A stretch of DNA of 30,395 bases from an uncultured Candidatus Melainabacteria bacterium (lineage in GTDB: Bacteria; Cyanobacteriota; Vampirovibrionia; Gastranaerophilales; Gastranaerophilaceae), in assembly GCA_937898445.1 (NCBI GenBank), contig CALEJY010000176.1, positions 1-30,395 of the forward strand, in the 5' to 3' direction. Under the pieces are notes generated by a model that worked only from the letters and a program-made list of their open reading frames with translations, had not been told where the DNA came from and ran no database searches. The stretch's first letter is position 1. Each line of letters opens with the position of its first letter. Below are positions 22,445-29,945 of this stretch, piece by piece. The translations under genes and the position numbers were made by a program.

Positions 22445-24256
22445 TTATATTGAATAATAATAATTCTTGATTTTTTCAGCCATCATTTTACGACGTTCTT
22501 GTAAAAATGTTTCATAATCGCTTGCTTGCATATTAAAAATTGTATAAGGAATGCAATTAACTTTCAAATTCTTGAATAATTCATTTTTATTTAGAATTGT
22601 ACCGATACAACATTCTTTGTTATTGCATTGAGTTTTGGCTTGATTAAAATATTCATTTGGTGATTTTTTACCAATTGAAATATTTACACTTGTATCTAAA
22701 TACGTATAATTGGCAACTTGATTATATTTTGATTTATCGTCATAACCATTTTGTTTTAAGTACTCTTTTGGGAATATATGATGAATATCTCCAGTTACAG
22801 AAACTAAATCAGAAACTTTTGTTGTACTTGAAAATAGTGATTGCTCCGCATCACATACTTGTGCAGCTATAAATGTATTAAAGTAAGGACTATTTATTGA
22901 AGATGTTTCTAAGTTTTGAACAAGCCCAACTTCCCAAAATGTGTCAGATAATTCTGCATCTTCAACTTCTTTAAAGAAATTTTTAACCCCTTTTTCTTCA
23001 ATATTTCTTAAATCTCTGTCCATTTGAGATTCCGGAGAACCTATATATCTACTTGTTAATGTAGATAAAATAAACCATTTTTGGACAAATTTTTTAATTT
23101 CACTTTTATCAATATTTTTTGAATTATTTAAAATTAAAAATAGTGTATAAGCAAAATCAAGTGTCATCTTAGAATTTAATAATTTTATATTAATAAAACC
23201 GCAAGATTTTATTAATAATACGAAATTTTTGAAATTATATTCATTCATAAAGTTTTTAACACCAGATGTTAGTTGCTGGAAACTATTTTCTGCTATTTCT
23301 TCTTTATATGTTCGATATTCAAAGTCTCTCCCAGACAATAGATTAACTAAATCCTTTAATTTTCCTCTCCCAAATTTGTGCATTAAACATACTCTTAACA
23401 TGTCATTATAATCAGGGTTATAAATATTTTCTCTATCATCTTTTAGCCATTTAAGCATTTGAGCAAATTCAGATTGCATAAATTCACTATCTGATAACGT
23501 TAACTTTTCATAAAAACTTGGCTCTACAGCTAGGTGACAAAAATAGTCAATTGCTTTCCTTAATATATGTCCTCCATATTTCGAATCAGCTGCGATTTTT
23601 GACATTGCAAAATCTGATTCATTTAAACGCTTTCCTTGGGAGTTAATTCTCACAAAAATTTCTGTAACCTCATTTATATCCAAATCTGAAACAAGTAGAA
23701 TTGTTCCCATTTGACAATTTTTAATATTCTTCAATTTTTGGATTGCTTTATTGATAATGTCTGATGATATACTTGGATTATTTGCCATATATTCATTTAT
23801 GAAATTAAAATCATTAAAATCAGGTTGAAAAACAATAGAAATATCTGGAATCCAATTTTTACTTTTTAAATGAACTGGTGTTTGAACCGCAAAACGTTCT
23901 TCATTGGCTTTTGCTAATGGATTAAAAGCTATTTTATATGCTTTAGTTTCATAGTCTTCTGTTAAAATTTTTTGTCCTGCTAAAGCAGTCATTAAAGCAG
24001 TTACACGTTGTTGACCATCAATAAGAATTTTTGTACCGCCAGCTTCTTTCCCCGTTTTTAATCTCACTGTTGGATTTTGCCAAATGATTAAATATCCTGT
24101 TGGATATCCGCTATATAAAGAATCTATTAAATCTCTAACTTTACTTGGATTCCATACAAAAGGTCTTTGAATTTCTGGAATAGAAATGTCTCCACTATTA
24201 ATAAATCCTAAAATATTATCAACCGAATATTGAGTGACAGAATATTTGTTTGTCAT
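22445..24256 (-). CDS. DUF262/HNH protein, GmrSD-like restriction factor
   Basis: A 603-residue protein with an N-terminal DUF262 (ParB/Srx-fold) domain: SIPEIQRPFVWNPSKVRDLI (25-44), ILIDGQQRVTAL (77-88) with the DGQQR motif, and FVRINSQGKRLNESD (201-215). The C-terminal part carries an HNH-type motif GDIHHIFPKEYL (489-500) with NYTYLD and a final Asn-containing NISIGKKSPNEY. GmrS and GmrD are type IV enzymes that cut modified DNA, and related fused proteins act against phages; nucleotide dependence through DUF262 is known for the family. The target here is unknown. AAGGGG precedes the ATG. It lies 68 bases downstream of the FtsZ-like gene on the same strand, likely one operon. Confidence 0.85.
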   Translation of the reverse strand: MTNKYSVTQYSVDNILGFINSGDISIPEIQRPFVWNPSKVRDLIDSLYSGYPTGYLIIWQNPTVRLKTGKEAGGTKILIDGQQRVTALMTALAGQKILTEDYETKAYKIAFNPLAKANEERFAVQTPVHLKSKNWIPDISIVFQPDFNDFNFINEYMANNPSISSDIINKAIQKLKNIKNCQMGTILLVSDLDINEVTEIFVRINSQGKRLNESDFAMSKIAADSKYGGHILRKAIDYFCHLAVEPSFYEKLTLSDSEFMQSEFAQMLKWLKDDRENIYNPDYNDMLRVCLMHKFGRGKLKDLVNLLSGRDFEYRTYKEEIAENSFQQLTSGVKNFMNEYNFKNFVLLIKSCGFINIKLLNSKMTLDFAYTLFLILNNSKNIDKSEIKKFVQKWFILSTLTSRYIGSPESQMDRDLRNIEEKGVKNFFKEVEDAELSDTFWEVGLVQNLETSSINSPYFNTFIAAQVCDAEQSLFSSTTKVSDLVSVTGDIHHIFPKEYLKQNGYDDKSKYNQVANYTYLDTSVNISIGKKSPNEYFNQAKTQCNNKECCIGTILNKNELFKNLKVNCIPYTIFNMQASDYETFLQERRKMMAEKIKNYYYSI

Positions 24257-24324
24257 ATTAACCCCTTTTTTTCTAAGCGTATCACAAACATAATTCTATG
24301 AACGATTTGTTATTATTTTTATTA

Positions 24325-24924
24325 TTATAAAATCTTAAAAATTTCTAAGTAAAAGATTTCTGCAATTTTTTGATTTACATAATTAAATGCGGATTTAGTT
24401 GTTGTATCTTCTGGAATTGATTTACAGAGAGTTTGATTTTCAATAACTATTGTTTTATCAACAAATTGTTGCAAATTTTCTATTCCATTTTCTGCTTGGA
24501 TGGTTCTTTTTTGACCTTCCCACTTAAATGGTTTTGTAATTATTGCAACTGTTTTTATCCCTGCAAATTTTAATTTTTCTGCAATTACAGGTGTAGCGCC
24601 AGTTCCACAACCTCCGCCAAAGCAGGAAATAAGAAAGACAATATCTGAGTTTTGAATAAGTTTCAAAATTTGGTTTATATGAATTATGGCATTTTGCTTC
24701 CCGATTTGAGGATTTCCACCGCATCCTGTGAATTCATTTTTGTTACTATAATTCCCTTCGGATAATAGGTATTTATCACTTGTTTTAGCTTCTTTTAAAA
24801 TTCTTTCGTTTGGATGTATTACAATAAAATCAATGTTTTTACACTTATTGTTTAAATACAAATAATTGACTGCATCTTGTCCACCGCTACCAATACCGAT
24901 AACTTTAATTTTTAAATCTTTCAT
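24325..24924 (-). CDS. FtsZ/tubulin-like protein consisting of the GTPase half only
   Basis: A 199-residue protein that matches the N-terminal GTP-binding domain of FtsZ: GIGSGGQDAV (10-19), TGCGGNPQIG (66-75), the tubulin signature GGGCGTGATP (103-112), VAIITKPFKWEGQKR (126-140) and IVIENQTL (159-166). It stops at the position of helix H7 and has no T7 loop (the catalytic Asp that completes the neighbouring subunit's active site), no C-terminal domain and no membrane-anchor tail. It therefore should bind GTP but not form normal FtsZ filaments. AAAGGAT precedes the ATG. Its sequence is divergent from housekeeping FtsZ, and it sits beside a GmrSD-like gene in accessory DNA. Role unknown: defence sensor, division interference, or a decayed gene. 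Confidence 0.8.
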   Translation of the reverse strand: MKDLKIKVIGIGSGGQDAVNYLYLNNKCKNIDFIVIHPNERILKEAKTSDKYLLSEGNYSNKNEFTGCGGNPQIGKQNAIIHINQILKLIQNSDIVFLISCFGGGCGTGATPVIAEKLKFAGIKTVAIITKPFKWEGQKRTIQAENGIENLQQFVDKTIVIENQTLCKSIPEDTTTKSAFNYVNQKIAEIFYLEIFKIL

Positions 24925-24940
24925 ATTTTTATCCTTTCTG

Positions 24941-24976
24941 ATTTTACTTTAGGTTATATATACGTCAGTATTGGTG
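24941..24976 (-). promoter_or_regulatory. Shared accessory segment, copy A (upstream of the FtsZ-like gene)
   Basis: On the minus strand CACCAATACTGAC (24976-24964). CTGACG (24968-24963) is followed after 16 bases by TAAAAT (24946-24941). The same layout occurs before the LRR gene and before the 101-aa gene. It can be read as a promoter or as a recombination core. Confidence 0.45.
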
Positions 24977-25046
24977 ACATTCATCACTTAAATTAAATAA
25001 ATTTTCAAGTGATTGTGTCCGAAAAATTTATTTTATGTCTTTTATC

Positions 25047-25535
25047 TTAAAATCTTTTATATTCAAACCGTTGTAACGCATTTTGATTGCATCGTATAAA
25101 GTACGGCAACGAGGATGAATAATTTTTACTCCTTATATTTTTTATCTTTTTGCAAACATCGGCAGAATCGTATTCTTGATAATAATGTTTGACAATAATT
25201 TCTTTGTTCAATATTATCCAGTCTTTGAGGGCTTGCATTTCGGTTTCTGTGAAGACAATCTTTTTGTTTTCGTAATTGTCTAGTGTTCCATCAATGTTCA
25301 GTTTTACCCAGTTTCTGTTATATTTTGTGTTTCTATCGTTTTGAAATCTTAAAAATGGTGGTTCTCCTTTGTTTTCAACACATCTCAAACTGACCCACAT
25401 AGCAAGTCCAGTTTCTTTTGGGTTAAATGGTGTTAAGAAAAATCCTTCTGTCTCCTCAGGTGTTTCCCCAGGTTCAATACATTTATATAAATTTGAACTC
25501 CCATATTCATCTTTCAAACTTTTTATCTTTTTCAT
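25047..25535 (-). CDS. Conserved-looking protein of unknown function, 162 aa
   Basis: A hydrophilic cytoplasmic protein beginning MKKIKSLKDEYGSSNLYKCI with EPGETPEETEGFFLTPF and a TGLAMWVSLRC strand. A helical part follows (FTETEMQALKDWIILNKEII) and a basic tail. No signal peptide, membrane helix or recognised motif. GAGGAA lies six bases upstream of the ATG, and the start is two bases after the stop of the LRR gene, so the two are translated together. The C-terminal ~25 residues are low in complexity and may be an extension by loss of the original stop. I do not recognise the family. Confidence 0.65.
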   Translation of the reverse strand: MKKIKSLKDEYGSSNLYKCIEPGETPEETEGFFLTPFNPKETGLAMWVSLRCVENKGEPPFLRFQNDRNTKYNRNWVKLNIDGTLDNYENKKIVFTETEMQALKDWIILNKEIIVKHYYQEYDSADVCKKIKNIRSKNYSSSLPYFIRCNQNALQRFEYKRF

Positions 25536-25537
25536 TG

Positions 25538-26632
25538 TTATTCCTCTTGTTTATCCTTTAATCTGTTTAATATATCATTAACTCTTTTATCTTTTAGAGG
25601 ATAAATTCCCATAGTTAAGGAACAAAATTCACTCAAGGTTAATTGAGATTTAAGTTTAGCTTTATTTGATTTTATAAACTCTTCTATTTCTGCAACCGTA
25701 GTACCTATTGAATTTTTGTACCAAAGCATTAAATCAACTAAGTCATATTTATTGTTTAAATTAATATTTTTATATTTAGTATTATTTGTCTGAGCCACAG
25801 TAATAAATAACCAATTAATATATGATCCAAGTAAGCTGTTTCCAAAAGCAAAAATATCATCTTTTTCAAAAATAAAAACATCTTTATCAATAGTTAAATC
25901 TTTAAGTTTTAAAACATTTTTATGTTTTGATAAGACTTCGTATAAACAGCCATGTATTGCTAAATACTTTCCATTTTTCCAAGTAAGTGTTTTATATAGG
26001 TCTATAAAAAATAAATAACTTTCATTATTTGGATTAGTTATTATATCATTTTTAAACAGAATATTTTTACCAACTAACAAGTTTTTGGGCAAATTTTTGA
26101 CTAATGTATCAGTTAAATCTAAATCACCCCCGATTACTAAGTTTTCGGGAAGTTTTGAAATTTTGGAATTATTTAAATATAAATTTTGTCCTACTTTGAA
26201 TCCATTTGGTAATAGTTCTACACTACTATTTGTTAATATCAAATCTCGTCCAACAATTAAATCGGATGGGATTTTCACGATTTGAGTATTTGTCAAATCT
26301 AAGTTCCAACCTACTATCAAATTATTTGGTAGTTGACTTATTGCAGTATCATTTAAATATAAATTGCCTCCAATAAATAAATTAGCCCCAAGAAATTTTA
26401 TTTTTGAAGCTCTTAAATCTAAATCCAAACCACAATTTAAATTATCTGGTAATTTTGTAATTGGTGTGTTTCTTAAGATTAAGCTACCTGTAACATTAAA
26501 ATTTTGTGGTAGGTTAGTTATATTCAATCCACTTAAATCCAAGTGTCCATGAACTATAAGTTTTGAATCAAATAAATCGTATTTAATTTGTTTTTCTTCT
26601 AAAATTTTAATAATATTTTGCATTTCATTCAT
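25538..26632 (-). CDS. Leucine-rich repeat protein with eight 20-residue repeats
   Basis: A 364-residue protein. After a short helical start come eight consecutive repeats of exactly 20 residues (about 28-187), consensus GxxLxLxxTxIxxLPxNLxV, plus a broken ninth. This should fold as an LRR-type solenoid. The C-terminal 170 residues are a separate domain with an FIFEKDDIFAFGNS segment and a helical end (LMLWYKNS, EIEEFIKSNKAKLKSQ). There is no signal peptide. AAGGAAT lies about ten bases upstream of the ATG at 26632. It is co-translated with the 162-aa gene. The function is unknown; such repeat proteins in mobile DNA often bind other proteins. Confidence 0.75.
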   Translation of the reverse strand: MNEMQNIIKILEEKQIKYDLFDSKLIVHGHLDLSGLNITNLPQNFNVTGSLILRNTPITKLPDNLNCGLDLDLRASKIKFLGANLFIGGNLYLNDTAISQLPNNLIVGWNLDLTNTQIVKIPSDLIVGRDLILTNSSVELLPNGFKVGQNLYLNNSKISKLPENLVIGGDLDLTDTLVKNLPKNLLVGKNILFKNDIITNPNNESYLFFIDLYKTLTWKNGKYLAIHGCLYEVLSKHKNVLKLKDLTIDKDVFIFEKDDIFAFGNSLLGSYINWLFITVAQTNNTKYKNINLNNKYDLVDLMLWYKNSIGTTVAEIEEFIKSNKAKLKSQLTLSEFCSLTMGIYPLKDKRVNDILNRLKDKQEE

Positions 26633-26663
26633 AAGTTACCAATTATTCCTTTTTGTTCATGCT

Positions 26664-26699
26664 ATTTTATTTTAAATTAACAGCACGTCAGTTTCGGGG
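26664..26699 (-). promoter_or_regulatory. Shared accessory segment, copy B (upstream of the LRR gene)
   Basis: On the minus strand CCCCGAAACTGAC (26699-26687), a variant of the 13-base motif. CTGACG (26691-26686) is followed after 16 bases by TAAAAT (26669-26664). The -10 box lies 31 bases from the ATG, as in copy C. Confidence 0.4.
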
Positions 26700-26785
26700 A
26701 TGTGTATAAAATACGCATCTTCCTCATCAAATCTGCGGATGAATAAGTATTTTCCACAGATGTAAATATTTGCATTGTAGTTTAC

Positions 26786-27091
26786 TCAATCAAAACTCAA
26801 AATTTCTTTTAATATTTCGTCCGATGTAAATGACTGGACTTTTCCGATATTATTAGCTCGTTTATCAATTTCTCTGATTTCAGCACGAGTAAAACCAGCT
26901 TTTGCTAATTCAATAGCTTCCAGTTCTTCTTCCATTTTTATTTTTTCCCAAGCTTTGTTCCAAGGAATTGCATTTTTTATATTTGCGGCACGTTTATCCA
27001 TTTCTTCAATTTCAGCTCGGGTGAATTTACTTTTTCTCCAATCAATATTTTCAAATTCTTCTTTTGTCAATTTTCGGATTTCTTTGGTCAT
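26786..27091 (-). CDS. 101-aa protein with a duplicated FTRAEI motif
   Basis: A small, highly charged, probably all-helical protein containing two copies of a motif: FTRAEIEEMDKRAANI (24-39) and FTRAEIREIDKRANNI (67-82). No membrane segment or known domain. TAAGGAAT lies before the ATG at 27091. After its TGA stop the same frame stays open for 37 codons (to 26672), encoding a plausible protein tail (GKYLFIRRFDEEDAYF, IPETDV). That suggests an originally longer protein of about 139 residues interrupted by a stop, or readthrough. The function is unknown. Confidence 0.65.
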   Translation of the reverse strand: MTKEIRKLTKEEFENIDWRKSKFTRAEIEEMDKRAANIKNAIPWNKAWEKIKMEEELEAIELAKAGFTRAEIREIDKRANNIGKVQSFTSDEILKEILSFD

Positions 27092-27122
27092 ACTATTATT
27101 CCTTATATTTTAATTTTTTATA

Positions 27123-27158
27123 CTTTTATTTTAAATTGTTTATATGTCAGTATTGGTG
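27123..27158 (-). promoter_or_regulatory. Shared accessory segment, copy C (after the large serine recombinase)
   Basis: On the minus strand CACCAATACTGAC (27158-27146), directly abutting the TAG stop of the recombinase (27159-27161). CTGACA (27150-27145) is followed after 16 bases by TAAAAG (27128-27123). The -10 box lies 31 bases from the ATG of the 101-aa gene. Confidence 0.45.
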
Positions 27159-28742
27159 CTACGTTTTAAGGTATTTATATAATTTATCTATAGTTAGATC
27201 TTGTTCTTGCGTTCCTGTCAAAATTGCTTCAATTATTTCTTTGGGTAAAAATCGAAGTTTCATTAACCTATAAATATGTGTATTTGTTTTTTGTCCTGAG
27301 GTTAATTTATTTTCAAACATTAGCTTGTGATAATAAAAACTTTTTACAATCGCTTCTAGTAAGAATTTATTAACTTCTCTTTTCTTTACATCGCCGATTA
27401 TTACTTTACTTCCATTTTTAGTAGTAGAACTTATTCGGATTTTATACTCATAATCTATTTCGGAAGTTTTATCATAATTTTGTTCAACAGGGAGGTTGGA
27501 TTTAAAGACTAAATATTTAATAGCTTCGGATAGTAGAGTTTTTGATGTAGTTATTAAAATATTTTCTTTGGATATTCTTACTTTAATAATTACGTGTCTT
27601 ATAAAAGTTGCATCAATAAGTTTTTCTGAAATTTGTTCATAAATTATTTTTTGTTGATCAATTGGATAATCTGCAAATAATTCCTGCAAAAGTTTTTTAT
27701 CAAGAACAATTTCTTTAATTTTGCTTATTACAAAATTTTCAATCTCGCCTGCTGAAATTTTAGTTATAGAACCTAGGTCTTGCAATCTATTTTGAATTTG
27801 AGCTTGGCTTACATAATATCGATAGCATTTCCCATTTTTTGTACTATGTGTTGGAGACATATAATTGTTTTTATCATCAAAAAGTTTACCTTTTAATAAA
27901 GAACCACTTTGTGCATTTGTAGTATTTTTTCGATTTAATGCATTTTGAGCCAAAAGATTTTGTGTCTTTTCGAAAATATCCAAATTAATTATCGGTTTTT
28001 GAAGTCCTTCATAAATATTCTTTTTATGAACAATTTTCCCGATATAAGCTTTATTTTGAAGTATTCGATATAAATGACCTTTGTAAAAATTTTTACCACT
28101 TCTGGTATTAATATTATTTTCTTTCAGATATTTAACTAAATCTGGAACGTTACCTATTTCTAAATATTTATCAAAAATGAGCTTAACTATTTTGGCTTCG
28201 GATTGTTCAATTTCTAGTTTCCCATCTTTTTTAATATATCCCATTGGTGGCATTCCATTTATCCACATTCCTTTTTTCTTTGAAGCAGCAAATTTATCTC
28301 TAATTCTTTCTCCGGTAACTTCTCTTTCAAATTGGGCAAATGATAATAATATATTTAAAGTTAATCTTCCCATTGAAGTTGTTGTATTAAATTGTTGAGT
28401 AATGGATACAAAAGACGTTTCATGTTTATCAAAAACATCTACAATTTTTGAAAAATCCATTAATGATCTTGTTAGTCTATCAACTTTATAAACTACTACA
28501 ATATTCACTTTCCCATTTTCAACATCTTGGAGCAAATCTTGGAATGCTGGGCGATTAATTGTTCCTCCGGAGAATCCTCCATCATTGTATTGTTTTTCTA
28601 TCAATTCCCAACCTTCATGTTTTTGAGATTTAATATAAGCTTCGCATGCTTCTCGTTGAGCATCAAGAGAGTTGAAATCTTGTTCAAGTCCTTCTTCGGA
28701 AGATTTTCTAGTATAAATCGCACATTTAAAAATTCTTGTCAT
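27159..28742 (-). CDS. Large serine recombinase (integrase)
   Basis: Catalyses site-specific integration and excision of mobile DNA. Counted from the ATG at 28742 it has 527 residues: resolvase domain with nucleophile in YTRKSSEEG (S14), VVYKVDRLTRSL, TQQFNTTTSMGRLTLNILLS and AQFEREVTGERIRDK; the recombinase domain (GMPPMGYIKK, GHLYRILQNKAYIG); a ribbon-like segment without the usual zinc cysteines (LLKGKLFDDKNNYMSP); and a coiled-coil end. The frame is open 26 codons further, to 28820. I prefer 28742 because family members begin just before the CAIYTRKS strand. This start overlaps (ATGA) the end of a 20-codon frame that itself overlaps the WG gene stop. Neither start has a clear ribosome-binding site. 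Confidence 0.9.
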   Translation of the reverse strand: MTRIFKCAIYTRKSSEEGLEQDFNSLDAQREACEAYIKSQKHEGWELIEKQYNDGGFSGGTINRPAFQDLLQDVENGKVNIVVVYKVDRLTRSLMDFSKIVDVFDKHETSFVSITQQFNTTTSMGRLTLNILLSFAQFEREVTGERIRDKFAASKKKGMWINGMPPMGYIKKDGKLEIEQSEAKIVKLIFDKYLEIGNVPDLVKYLKENNINTRSGKNFYKGHLYRILQNKAYIGKIVHKKNIYEGLQKPIINLDIFEKTQNLLAQNALNRKNTTNAQSGSLLKGKLFDDKNNYMSPTHSTKNGKCYRYYVSQAQIQNRLQDLGSITKISAGEIENFVISKIKEIVLDKKLLQELFADYPIDQQKIIYEQISEKLIDATFIRHVIIKVRISKENILITTSKTLLSEAIKYLVFKSNLPVEQNYDKTSEIDYEYKIRISSTTKNGSKVIIGDVKKREVNKFLLEAIVKSFYYHKLMFENKLTSGQKTNTHIYRLMKLRFLPKEIIEAILTGTQEQDLTIDKLYKYLKT

Positions 28743-28800
28743 ACCACATTCATCGCTCTTTGTGTAAGTTTTATCAAGTCGAAAGACACAAATTTTATCA

Positions 28801-29409
28801 TTAAAAGGTATCTTTATCATTTGGGAAAATGTATTTGTAAAATGGTTTATTGTCTTCTAGAACTTCCACACACGCAATTCCTTCTAAGAATTCGCCGCTA
28901 GAAGCTCCGTATTTTAATGGGATTACAAATTTATTATTTTTATCTATAAATCCACATTTCCCGTCTTTTTCTACAAGACAAATTCCGTATTTAAACCCGA
29001 ATAATCCTACTCTGTCGTATTCTAGCGGAATAATTATCTCGTTTTGGGAATTTACGAAACCGCATTTGCCGTTTTTTCGAACCTCGGCAAATTCATATTC
29101 CAGAAACCAACCGCAAAAATCATATTCAAAAGGGATTATAACTTCTTTTGACGGAACTTGAATAATTCCCCACTTTTCGTTTTTTCTATCTGGAATACAG
29201 TCTGGAATAGAAGTAATATTTCTTTGAACAAAGGATACTGTTGGGGAATTAGTTTTTACGATTGTACAAACATTGTCTTTTTCTAGAGTGTAACCATACG
29301 GTCGCTGATAAATATGATCATATTCGCATGGAATAACAATATTCCCACGATTGTCCATAACTCCGCAGAGAGATTCGTTGTTGTAAATAATTATGGTAAT
29401 TAGGTACAT
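28801..29409 (-). CDS. WG-repeat protein
   Basis: A 202-residue protein built from WG-type beta repeats: CGVMDNRGNIVIPCEYD (15-31), WGIIQVPSKEVIIPFEYD (about 80-97), CGFVNSQNEIIIPLEYD and CGFIDKNNKFVIPLKY. WG repeats form beta-rich binding surfaces of poorly known function. No signal peptide is clear. The ATG at 29409 has no good ribosome-binding site; a start at codon 18 would have GGAG but would cut the first repeat. The stop overlaps a possible start in TAATG, coupling it to the recombinase downstream. Confidence 0.8.
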   Translation of the reverse strand: MYLITIIIYNNESLCGVMDNRGNIVIPCEYDHIYQRPYGYTLEKDNVCTIVKTNSPTVSFVQRNITSIPDCIPDRKNEKWGIIQVPSKEVIIPFEYDFCGWFLEYEFAEVRKNGKCGFVNSQNEIIIPLEYDRVGLFGFKYGICLVEKDGKCGFIDKNNKFVIPLKYGASSGEFLEGIACVEVLEDNKPFYKYIFPNDKDTF

Positions 29410-29422
29410 GTTTACACTACCT

Positions 29423-29478
29423 AAAATAATCAGTAGTTTTGAGAATAAAAATAACTGTTTTCAGCTACTGATTATTTT
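29423..29478. terminator. Perfect 14-bp inverted repeat, probable bidirectional terminator
   Basis: AAAATAATCAGTAG (29423-29436) mirrors CTACTGATTATTTT (29465-29478) around 28 bases. On the minus strand it follows the stop of the 159-aa gene and ends in TTATTTT. The stop codon lies within one arm. The long loop also allows it to be the end of a mobile element. Confidence 0.5.
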
Positions 29479-29945
29479 TTAGTTTCTTTATAATTATAAA
29501 TTTTCTCTATTGCCTTCGCAAAATCACTTAGAGAATCCTCTCTATTTGTTGCTAATTCTTTTTCTAAAGAAAATTTTTTAGTATGAAATTCTTTTGAAAA
29601 TTCTTCTTCTAACATCTTATAGTTATGGCACTTATCCATTAAACTTTGAATTTTGTCTACGTGCTCTGAAAGTTTTTCGATAAAAGAAGTTATACCTTTG
29701 GGAACATATCTATTCGCATCTTTTTTCAAAACAGATTTAGGAAGTGGTTTTACTATATAAACCTCTGTTGCTTTTGCCACAAATAATCGTTTTTGCTTTA
29801 TAACACCAGAAGTAAAGTCTAAATTATATAAGTAAAAAAGTTTGCAATAAAACTTTTCTACAATAGGTAACATTTTTTGTACAAGTGTATCTGAGAGCAT
29901 ATTATGTAATGCTCGTCTTATTTCTATTTCGTTATCAATATCCAT
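29472..29945 (-). CDS. Helical protein of unknown function
   Basis: About 157 residues from the ATG at 29945 (a GTG at 29951 is also possible). It is rich in Lys, Glu and Leu and predicted to be mainly helical, with a likely coiled coil in the second half (MLEEEFSKEFHTKKFSLEKE). No known motif is recognised. The start overlaps the end of the transposase frame and has no ribosome-binding site, so the original N-terminus may have been lost to the insertion element. Its stop is inside a perfect inverted repeat. Confidence 0.5.
   Translation of the reverse strand: MDIDNEIEIRRALHNMLSDTLVQKMLPIVEKFYCKLFYLYNLDFTSGVIKQKRLFVAKATEVYIVKPLPKSVLKKDANRYVPKGITSFIEKLSEHVDKIQSLMDKCHNYKMLEEEFSKEFHTKKFSLEKELATNREDSLSDFAKAIEKIYNYKETKK

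Noticed and set aside
25538..26632. The 60-base tandem periodicity as a CRISPR array or DNA satellite
   Set aside because: The period reflects 20-codon protein repeats; the DNA copies differ and no spacer pattern exists. No CRISPR array was seen in the window.
26699..26760. Two hairpins (26699-26719 and 26732-26760) as a structured RNA or terminator
   Set aside because: Stems are short with wobble pairs, no T-run follows on the minus strand, and the bases lie in an open frame extending the 101-aa gene. Left as coincidence.
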